This document shows, piece after piece, positions 12,101-24,100 of a stretch of DNA of 64,000 nt. This DNA is from Xestospongia muta. Lineage: Eukaryota; Porifera; Demospongiae; Haplosclerida; Petrosiidae. The notes below the pieces were generated by a model that ran no database searches, was not told the origin of the DNA, and saw only the letters and a program-made list of their open reading frames with translations. The position numbers and the translations under genes are program-made. The stretch lies in NCBI GenBank assembly GCA_963693285.1, contig OY848917.1, forward strand, positions 23,256,245 to 23,320,244. Direction: 5' to 3'. Position 1 is the stretch's first letter. Every line of letters starts with the position of its first letter.

Positions 12101-15100
12101 AATTTTGCTATAAGTATCACATGTACATTTTGTATTTCAATAGTTACTTGGTCTAGTTAAAGTTCCCTTGGGACCATTATGTATAGCTCTATACAGTGTA
12201 ATGGAAGGACAGTCTGACGTGGAGTCTGTGGTGAGTTATGTCATGTGATAACTCATGTGATAGTCATGTGACCTTCTCTTTTAGTTTCCAGTGACTATTG
12301 TTGACAGTTATTGTCCAATTATTGATCCAATCTCTGGAGGTGTCTCTGGTCATTTAAAAATCAAAGTTGTCGTGGGAACCCCTAATCAAATTCCTGTAAG
12401 ATCATGTTACAATAAATGTACTGAATACCTCTTGTCATCTCTTTACTGATGATTCATTGATAATTTACTATGTAAATTCTAAGCTTAACTTTGTAAAAAC
12501 CTAAACTTGAAATACCATATAACCAGAACTGTTTATGGGGAATTAAAGTTTGTGTTTACAGTTTTGATGGGATTGTGTAAACATTATATCTGCTAACTTC
12601 TTTTTTACCTATAAATTGCAGAATAAAATTATCTCAAACATTTCCAGCTATGTAGTAGTATAAACACAGCTGATATACAGTGCATACTGAGAAGTTATCT
12701 TAAACAGTATGCTTAATATGTTATAATGTTAACTACCTAAACTATCATTAATATCCCTTTTTTTATTTACTGTATTTTCTGATCTATGTTTCTTTAGTCT
12801 ACATTGGGTGTGCCCTCTTTTAGACCTCCCTCCTCATCTACTGTGAAGACCTATCATACATTGGAAAGTCATGAAAAGTCATCTGAAAATATAGAACATG
12901 AGAAGGACATAGAGAAAGAGGGAGGATACAAAGATAGGAAAGAGAAAGGACATGTCAGAAAAAAGACAAAATTAAATGCAAAAGATGGAGAATATTGTAC
13001 TAAAACTACTACAAGCAAAACTAAGAGCTCAAGAACTAACACAATAATAGAAGAACAGACACAAGATAAGATATTATCTGCTACAAGTATAACAAAGGAG
13101 ACTCAGACATCATCAGTGACTCTCCCAGTAGACAGTCCATTATCTAATATAGTACCAAAACAGATCCAGTTTGAACTGTTAATATCTCAAGCTCATCATC
13201 TACCACTTATATCATCACAACAAAGGTCAATGAATTACATATATAATGTGTATATACATCACTTTTTACTATCCCAATAATATTGTACATTGGATAGTGT
13301 TTATATTATAACATATACTGAATGTACCACATGCATCACATGTTATATTATATATCGTATATAACTATAATTACACTATAGTTATATTGTACTACTTGTT
13401 TTTACTCTCAGATCTGACCATCATTCCCTTCCAAGGGCATATGTCACATGTCATCCTCATCCATCAGTCCCAAAGTTGACCACACCTATATCTGTAGAGA
13501 CTACAGACCCACATTGGGAGTACCCTTGTGTTACTCATGTCCCCTCATCATTCTTGGAGACAGGATTGTGTGAATTAGAGTTTCAAGTATGGAGTCTACC
13601 ATCTTTACCATCTGGTACTACAGAGGCTTTGATATCAGGTACATATACTTACTGTATTATATTATACTATACTGGGCTACTTGAAAAGTAGGCTACTATT
13701 CTATATATCTATAATACAATACATATAATGAACATGTACATACATTGTATTTTTATCACTTTATTAGTTTCTTTGCTAATATTAAGCAATGATCTAAGTC
13801 TGAATATACTCTGTTCAGATTGAGAATGAATGCTAGCTCAGTGTTATCTCTGGCTAGGAATGAACTAGAGAGAAATGGTTTGCACTATTAAACAGTGATT
13901 TAGGCCTAACTATATCTTTAGCTCGATATAACATGTACATGTACAAAAAGATAATTCTATTTAGAGTAAATCTGGCTATATCATAGTGCAGTATAATTTA
14001 CTGCTATTGTTTGTTCCATAGAGGCTGATCCTCATACACATGTGTTCATAGGTAGAGCTTATGTTGATCTATTACCATTACAATTTGGTCTACATACAAT
14101 ATGTGGATGGTATAATATTACTGACTTAACTGGTGATATTAAAGGACAATTAAAGGTTAGTAGAAATTTGTATACTACTGCTGTTTGTCTGTTACCTCCT
14201 TAATATACACGTGAAACATACATATATACACTATGTACATAATCTGATGACTTATGAGGCTCTGTTACATGTAGCATGTAGATCTAATGTACAGATGTAC
14301 ATTTATATGTTGTAATTAATAACATTCTGTCATTTGCTATTTACATTATAAACCTATCCTATACAAAAATTGAGTCCATCCTACATGTATTGTTGTTTAT
14401 ATGTGTTTTCTTGTGCACATAAGAGTACTTTATTTCTTTAAATAAGAATAAGCATCACTCTCAAAATTTACATTACAAAAGTTTTAATATCTTGAGTTAA
14501 TGCACATTTAACACATATACATGTATTACACATATGGACACATTAACAATGATAGAACGAATAAAGCTTGTTATGATGAGTTGTAAACCTCCCATTTTTG
14601 AAGCAGACACTAACCATTTAAGTTGTCAGGTTCTACATTTTTAAATATAAACCTGCTATGAAGTCTATATGTAGAACCAACACTCTATTCTATGAGCTAT
14701 GAATCTCATTATATATATATACATATACACACACTGTATACATGATCCAGAACAATCTTAGGATCACCTGACAATTGTTTTATAATCAAGATTTATTACA
14801 TGTATTTAAATTATACAACTCTTACTTGTAATTCATTGAGTCTATAAATACTCTGTATGCTCTAATCAGAAGCCACTCATTATACAGAGTATATGGATTG
14901 TATATTGTAAAAGTATATACATGTACATGTAGTAGAAGAATGAAACTAGTAGAAAATAAGACTATTCCTTGTAATGTGGTTTGTAGTGAGTAAACTAATT
15001 AAGATACATAACAAGGTAGGGATAGATTATGTTCAGAAAAGCTTTAGTAGCTGACTACAGTTACTAGTAGTGATATACAATATGCGTATCAAAGCTGTTA

Positions 15101-18100
15101 AGAAGATATTTGTCCTTTTAGTGTTGTTTGTAGTGAGTGAGTAAACTAATTGAGAAACATAGTAAGATGAGGATAAATAATATATCAGATAACACATATA
15201 TCTGACTAGTAAAGATATCTACACAATATATAGATAACAAGACATGTTTGTTGTGTATAAAGAGTTATGTTACAGTAACCTCATGTGTAAAACATGATGT
15301 GAATGGTATTTGACATGTAATTTGATTAGAGACAATCCAAACATCAAACAACTCTGCCAACTATATGTACTTACAGAAATTATATAATAGCTACATGTAC
15401 AATTTACATGTATAATACACTATGTTAATACAATAGTGCCAGGTAGTTTCGTATATGCCATTTAACAGTTTTGTTCTTACTGTATGTGAAGAATATTGAT
15501 GAAAAAAATTTTTAATACATCTATGACAATTGAAGTGACTATATAGTTAGTTATATGAATTACTCAAGTTAGGAATATACAAATCAAAAACGTAAAAATA
15601 CAAAAAGATTTAATTGAAGTTTATTATCAATGCATTAACTAAAATAATGAATGATATAAATGTGCACAATATACAATACAATAAAGAAAGTTAATTGAAG
15701 TTCAAACTTTACAACCGGAACAAGTTGGGGGATCTGTAGGTCCAATTATAGTAGGAGGAGTTTTTGGAGGACTATCAATATACAATTTAGTTAAACTTTA
15801 AAATTACAATAGCAAAACTTACAATGATTACTTACTGCCTGGCATTCAAACAATGTCAGGCAGTCCTATAATTGTTTTAAACCACATGTTATATATATAT
15901 TTATATAGAGTTATGTCCATACTTATTACCTTATACTATTGTTATGTGCAGCAAATGAAACTAAATGCACATGTTAGTAAATGTGACAGTGACAAATGTG
16001 GTCAATCAAGCTTTGAACCTTTTTTCAACTAGCTAGCTTACTTTTTGGTCTTGTAAAAGTTTGTATTCAGCTATCCATTTTTTTAAAAAAATGAAATTGC
16101 CATTTTCAAAACAATTATAAAATGATTAATCACTTATAGTATTGTTTGCTTATTTGCTTCAATTACAAATACATATATTTCACATGATACACCTACCGGC
16201 ATTGTGGGTAATTTGAATATCCATTACAACACACTCTAACTTTGTAATATGTTTTGCAGTATTGACAGCAGATAGCTCTATATGCACATGTTTGTCTAAA
16301 ATATAGCAGAAATATGATACTATATTTCAGATATCTAGTAAATACTTGTAACATTTTTTCCACCACCATCCACAGTTATAAGATGTAGCAATATAAAATT
16401 TTTGAGGACAGTATTTCAGACATGTAGTACGAGATGCCTCTCTGTAGCACCTATCAATATGCAAAATAAATATTACTAATTGTTAGTGTCTTACACATGT
16501 TGTGAGTTTCCACACTGAAGAATTATGAGAAATACCATGAAAAGTAGAGACAACATGCAGCAAATCTTTGACTGATTCATTTTCTTGAATATACACTTAC
16601 AATATTCTAAGTGTGTGTTTGATAGTGATATCTTCTTTTTATATCAACACATCATGGTAGGTGTGTATAACACCCACTTATTGACTATTTATGACTGGAC
16701 TAAACTTTGCAGAAGATTAATGGGAAACAACTATTTTAAATGCATACTGTATGTATTAAATATATGGTGAAACAATTGGATAAGTCAATCAGAATAAAAT
16801 TTCCAACTTTGATTTTTGTGAAATTACATTTTTTACCATTGATGACAAAAATTCTCCAGATGCTTTAACCAATGTTGAATATGCAAAGAGATAATATGTA
16901 CATGTACATGTAATATTTTGTTAGCTACTTTGCCAAATATAGTCTTTGTAATGTGCATTGTTCAATTATAGCTAATTAAAAACTCATAAATGGTCCTTGT
17001 AGTGTGGTTTGTCTTAAGTTGGCCAATAAAGAAGTGTCTTTATTGTGTTTTGTAATAATAAGAGTGGATAAATAACTTGTTTGTAACTGAGTAGTATGCA
17101 TATACAGATATTTACTGTTAGTCTTGTGCCCACAGACACTCACTCTCAATGTAGGAGTGGACATCTGTGTGCATTGTTCAATAACAGCAAATTAAGAAAC
17201 CACAAACTGATCCTTGTAGTTTACCCTAATTTAGGCCAATAAAGAAGGATCTTTGTGTGTGTTTTAAACCAAACAACCTGTGTGTAACTGACTAGTATAC
17301 ATGTACAGATATTTGCTGTTAGTGTTAGTCTTTTGTTAACAGACACTCCCTCTCTTAATGTTAGAGATGGCATCTGGTGACTTTAGTCTAATTCCTTGGT
17401 AATTGTTTATCAGTTAACCAAACAGAAAGCTTGGAATCTACGACATCATCAGCCACATGAATTATTATCAATAAACATAGGAACAAAGATAGGACATAAA
17501 GAAAATATGTACAGTTCTTTTAAAAGTAGTCCCTGAAGCTATTACAAACATCATTAGTAACTACTTGCATTATCTGGAATAAATAGCTTTGACAGAGATT
17601 TGCCATCTTCCCTGTGAGTGACATATTGTGGTGTCACAAATTCACAATGTTTAAGAATTTGACTAACGCTACCAGATGCCCTCTCTCATATTAAGTTAGT
17701 GGGCGTCTGAACACAATACTGTTCTAAGTACGAAGGTTTATTTAAGGTGACCTAGACTTACACTTTTCAATGTAGTTATTAGCTAAGTAATAAATGCGCA
17801 TGTATATATACATGTACATGTGGCTTGTTGTGATCTATTTTCTTGTTTATTGTTTGCCAGTCTCTCTTCCATTTTTTGCATATTTTGAATTGTGTTCTCT
17901 TGTGAGTGTTAGAGTACTTTATTTCTTCATTTTTTTCTCTTTCTCCTCCAACAACATGCACAGAGAGAGACAATTAAGCAAATGCATTGTTTGACAATGA
18001 TTTAAGCCAAATTACTTGGAAGTGAACTGTAACCTTTCTAATAAAGGATGGCTTCAAAAGTCTGTATATCAGCCAGTAAATGATAGCCTACACTTTTTGA

Positions 18101-21100
18101 GAGATACATAAGTAAGACTCTTCCAATATAAGTACTAGTGTGGAAACAAAAATTGCTGTGACATTTTCCTGGTTGTGAGTTCAGTTGCTTAAGCAATATC
18201 TCAAGCTGTTGCTATTTTCTTGCTTTTAATGGCTTCTCAAAAATATCTATTTGGTTGTTAGCAAAGTAAAAAGATTCATTTTAGACGCTTTTGTTAAGCT
18301 TTAATGCTTAATTAATTTAATCAAAGATACATAATAAGAGCAGCCAGTACTCAATGCAGTGTTTATTTGAGGAAATGTGGATCTATTTGTCTGCCATTGC
18401 ATTAGAAATTTAAATACTATTGATTCAAGAGATGAACATATAAAACACAGTGTTACAGAGTGACTAAAATAGTTTTAAACTTTTAATAATAATAATAATA
18501 CAGTTACACGAACCAACAACAACTCTCCTACTATCTATCCTTTATAAGTATTAGTTCTTAATATAGTCCTGGCCAGGATCACTCAGGATCACTGGACCGC
18601 TTTGGAATTCCTTTTTCTGTCTTGTGATTGGTCAGCTTCGTTCTTGATTAAGTGATCCGATAGCTCGACCTGATCCACTAGCTCGACGTATATTATCCGT
18701 CACATTACTCCCCTCCTTCTCTAGTGCGAAGCACTGGTCTGTTTTGACTTTTCCGGGAAGTCTTGATAGGGCATCTGCATTGGCATTGTCTTGTCCCTTT
18801 CGGTGTTGGATTTCAAATGTATACGGCTGTAGTGCTAAACTCCACCTGGTCAGTCTCATGTTTTCGTCTCGGAAGGTCCGTAACCAAGTGAGTGCACGGT
18901 GGTCTGTTTGTAGTATAAAGGGTTTTCCGACAAGGTATGTAGCAAATGCCTTAATTCCCAATGCTATGGCTAAGCATTCCTTTTCTATTGTTGAGTAGTT
19001 TCTTTCGTAATCCAATATATTTCTACTGAAGTATGCGATAGGCTGATTGTATGTCTTGCCATTTTTAATAACAAGAATGTCACAAAAGGTTTGTTCACAG
19101 ATCTCAATATCTACTTTATAAACATTTTCTTTGCACCACTTGTCATTATGACTAGAAAAGTGTCGTTTTGTCAATGACTTCCAAAGTTTAATTTTTTTCA
19201 CAAATAGGACTCCAAGTATTCCTAATTAATTCTTTAATGTTAATTTATTTTAAAACAACAAAAGTACACAGTACATGTACAAATAAAAAAATAACGAAAT
19301 ATTGACAAATAAAACAGTTTAATTGAAGTCTATTATCTTTGTGTCAACTAAAATATTTATAACTGGTAAAATGTGTGCATAATATGCAATACATTAAAGA
19401 AGATTTAATCAAAGTTCAAATGTCAAACAGGACAAATTTTCCCCTTACAATGAATAGGAGGACATGAACAATAACCTGGAGGACCTCGTGCACCTTTTTC
19501 ACCTTTATTACCTTTGTATCCTATTGGGCCTATTGGACCAACTGGGCCTCTATCTCCTTTTTGTCCTACTGGACCAACTGGGCCTCTATCTCCTTTTTGT
19601 CCTGCTGATCCTTTTGGTCCTGCTTGTCCCATACTACCTCTTTGACCTTTTGCTCCTGTTTCACCTTTTGGCCCAACGCATCTCTTAATACCTCAGATAC
19701 CAGGTGAACCTGTCATTCCTTTCTGTCCTAGTGAACCTGGATTTCCTTTTGGACCATCATGGCCATTTTTACCTGGTGTACCTGTTGGACCTTTTGGTCC
19801 TATTTCACCTTTTTTCCCAACTGGTTCGATAATACCAGGCAGACCTGTTCTTCCCTTTTGTCCTGGTGGGCCCAAAGAGCCTTTGTCACCTTTAGGGCCT
19901 GGTATTCCCATTTCTCCTTTTGGACAAATTGATTCATTAAGACTAGTGGTACCATTAACTTTATTGATATCATATGAACATCGTTTACCAGGAGGACCTG
20001 GGGCACCAATATCACCTTGAAGACCTTTTTGGCCAGTATCACCTTTGGTGCCTTGTATACCACGTTTGCCACGACGTCCACGTTTGCCTTTATCTCTTTT
20101 CTCTCCTTTCTCTCCCTTTATAGAACCTAAGCTGTTCATAAAATTAATAGTTACTTTAACCACATTGTACTCACCTTGTGCATTTACTACACAATAGAAA
20201 ATCAAGCAATATATTGACAAAAGGACTATTAGCAGCTTCATCATCCAGTCAAATTGTGGTGTTTCTGGTAGTGCTAGTCTTTTAAATAATATTTGTTATC
20301 CCATATTTGCATCCTTACATGTGTGTACTATTTATAGTTTCAGTAATAAAAAGTCAATATATAATATTCCATATACTTTAAGGAATTGTATTACAATATA
20401 AAGGACAAAAGTAGTAACACTAGGTATGTGGTGATATTACCATCTATTAACTCAGTAAGGATACTATTAGAATACATTAGAAACAACAACATGTGATACT
20501 AATTGCCTATTAATTGCCTTGTGAAATTTCTATTTTTTCTGCCAACTGTCCAGTTTTCAAACCTCACATTTTAATTATGAAATTGGCATTTTCAAAACAG
20601 TATAAAATGATTGTTTATTTATATTACTTATTTATTTCAATTACGAGTACATATATTTGACACGATACACTTACCTACCTACATTGTGGATAATTTGAAT
20701 ATCCATTAGAGCACACTCTAACTTTATAATATGCTATGATGTATTGACAGCAATCAGTTTTATATAGATATATTTGTCTAAAATATAGCAATATTGTATG
20801 TATGGTCTTGATCAAGAAGCCACACACAATACAGTATAGATATTGGCTCAGTAGCTAGCCTACAAGTTAGTGTTGTATATTGTTAATACATGTACATGTA
20901 GTAAATGAACAAACTAGTAGAAGACTAGTTCTTGTAATGTGGTTTGTAGTGAGTAAATTTATTGAGAAACATAATAAAATGGGGATAGATTATATTAAGA
21001 AAGCTTATATAACTGACTACAGTTAGTGATATGCAGTACATGTATCAAAGCCATTAAGAAGGAATTTGTACCTGTAGTGTGGTTTTAGTGAGTGAGTAAA

Positions 21101-24100
21101 CTAATTAAGAAACATAGTAAGATGAGGATAAATAATATATCAGATAACATATGTGTCTGACTAGTAATGATATCCACACAATATATATATATATATAACA
21201 ACACATGTTCGTTGTTTAAAAGGGGTTGAAGTACAATACTACATGTGGTGTGAAAGGCATTTGAAGAGTAATTTGATTAGAGACAATTCATACATCAACA
21301 GCTCTTATAATATACATTGTACATATTTACACAATAGTGCCAGATACTTACATATATTACATTTCACAGTTTTATTCTTACCAAATGTCAATATTGATGG
21401 AAATTTCATTTATACATCTATGACAATTGAAGTGGCTATGTACTTAGATGAATCATTAGGAATCAAAGACTTCTCTGAGCAACAAACAATTGTGTATGTA
21501 CACACATGTACAATGTAGCCCACTTGTTATCAGGTGGTTATTCAATGTATTTCACCAAAGTAGGTCATTCTATTTGACTGCTTGACAGATAGAGTGTAAT
21601 AGTTAGTAGTTGTATTATATATACAGTATCATACAAATCTAATACTGCCACATTTTGCCCTGGGCATCCCAATACCATTCTGAGATACTTAAGAAACTAC
21701 ATGTATGCACATGTACATAGTCTGATGACATATGAAGCTCTGTTACAAATGTAGCATGTATGTGTGATGTATGCATTATAAACCTGTCTTACACAACAGT
21801 TGAGTCTATTCTACATGTACTGTTATTTATAGGTGTTTTCTTGTACACATAAGAATACTTTATTTCTTTACATTGGCATAGAGTTTAGTTCTCTATAAAC
21901 TGTGCATACTTGTAAGCAGATAGTAATACAGCACATCATTGTATGTCCATGTGCAGCTGCTAAAGTTAATTTTGAAGTTGTGAATTATCATTTCAGCAAA
22001 ACATGGATATTGTCTGGGTCACTGGGTGTACTATGTTCAGACTTCCACCAGAGTAGTTACCCTAACACCTAAAATACTGATGATATTGGTAATATAAGAT
22101 CATGCACAAATAATTTGTAACTTACATTGATTGATTGCAATGGAATCTACAGTTCATGTAAGTTACTCACTATATAATTTGTTTGTATGGTAACTATTAC
22201 AAAGCAACAAATTATATAGTGAGTAATTCTTATGACCTCTACATTCCATACAAGTCCATCCATGTTAGCTACGAATTAGTTGTTAAATAAGATATTAATT
22301 TTTACAGTGTACATGTACTGCAAAAACTTATAATCAGTTAATTTAACAATCAATTTGTACATTACATTAGGGATTATATATATGGAATCTAGAACTCATG
22401 TGAATTACTCACTGTATAATTTGTTGACATATTGTACATATACTATTATGAAGTAACAAATTATACAATGAGTAATTCACATGAATTCTAGATTCCATAT
22501 GTGCCATTTTGAAAGAATCGTAGCCATTTGGTCTCATTCCATTTGGTCTAACATAATATGTTTTTGTCTTTGTTAGATAAAATGGAATTACACAAAATGG
22601 GATTAGGACTGACAGCTTTTGCCAATCATTATAAATGCCTGTAGTTTATAAACATGCAAACTCTCTCCAACTTCTTCATTGTAAACTTGGCTCTCTACTT
22701 AACATTGCACACCTTTTCCTATTAAAATCTTAGAGGCAGTTGACAAAGAAGTACTTTAGTGTAAAAGAGAAATAAGTAACCAACATGATCCCTAACAATG
22801 TTTACACGCTGTTATTGGGATCGCATGATTATGTGTAGGTGGAATAAAGGTTAAATTTCATCACAAAACAACAAACAACGACCATGTACTTAAATTGATT
22901 ATTTAATTATGAGTCAAGCACTTTACAAGCAACAAACAAATATGCTACGTACACAAATGTACAACGTTGCCCACTTCTCATGAGGTGGTTATTCAATACA
23001 TTTCATCAAAATAGGTCAATCTATTTGACTGCTAGACAGATAGAGTGTAATAGTTTGTATTATATGTTTGTCACTTTTGTTCTAGGCATCCTAATACTGG
23101 GATAAAATACTTAAGAAACAACATATAAATGTACATGTATGCAACAAAGCTAAGTGTCGTAGGACTACCAGATATGACAGTGGATGGTTGATTTATTATA
23201 AGATTCCTATGTGGGTAAAAGTCACACCTACCTTAATTGTTATAGCATCCAATATTTAATATTCACATTGAACTCACATATACCTTCAAAGTTTGTCCAT
23301 CTGTAAGTACACTTTACTACCTATATACTAAGTATCCTGGGAATCTTGGTATACCCCAGTACCCACCAAGGTACAGCTTTTAATTGTTGGTCCACGTGCA
23401 ATATATAGGCTATACATTACCAATCACCTAATACCTAGTATCCTGGAAGCAGCCCTAGTATATTCCTAGGATCCACTGAAGCTACCTACAATGTATTGGC
23501 TACATGTTACCAATCACCTAATACCTAGTGCCCTGGGAGCAGCCCTAGTATATTCCTAGGATCCATTGAAGTACACTGTACAATTTTCTGATTCTTAAAT
23601 GTACATGTATCCTGGAACCTTGGCTTAGTACTTAATATATCCCAACAAATATGTCAAGTGATCAAGAAGATAAAATGTACATCATACTACATATAATAAT
23701 ACGATAATCACTTAGTCAAGCCTAGTGTTAGCTGCTTCCTTTAAACTTAGGTAACCTTTATTACATGTGTGTAGTAGTAACTTTAGCTGCTGCCTTTGTA
23801 GTGTATAATGTGATTTCTCAAGGTTAAGAAGCCAAAAATTCTGTCTTTGTTCTTTAATAATTAAAGAAACCAAATAACTTGTATGTCTCTTATGCTAAAA
23901 GGTTTCAGTTAAGGTGACCTTAAAACAAGCGTGTAATAGAAAAGAGTAAATAGTAATACCGGTACTAATAGAAAACTGACATCTCAATAAAGTTTTCATT
24001 GTCTGTCACTCTATCTTTTTAATACAATCTATCAAATTCAGATAGAGAAGCCATCCTCATATATTTTTTAATCCTTGTGATTGTCATAACTTCAGCTGAT

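Noticed and set aside
15834..15864. Possible 30-base mini-exon of the Cys-rich gene
   Set aside because: It has an AG before and GTAAGT after on the minus strand, but its only open frame needs phase 0 while exon 3 ends in phase 2. Skipping it joins the frames perfectly.
19464..19688. Leu-rich plus-strand frame opposite collagen A (and similar frames at 24643 and 25776-26067)
   Set aside because: Antisense of Gly-X-Y codons gives Leu/Phe/Pro/Ser-rich frames; no independent evidence of coding.
19693..19695. Selenocysteine reading of the TGA in collagen A
   Set aside because: The position aligns with Arg in a paralogue, and no functional reason or SECIS-like hairpin was seen; a simple nonsense mutation is more likely.
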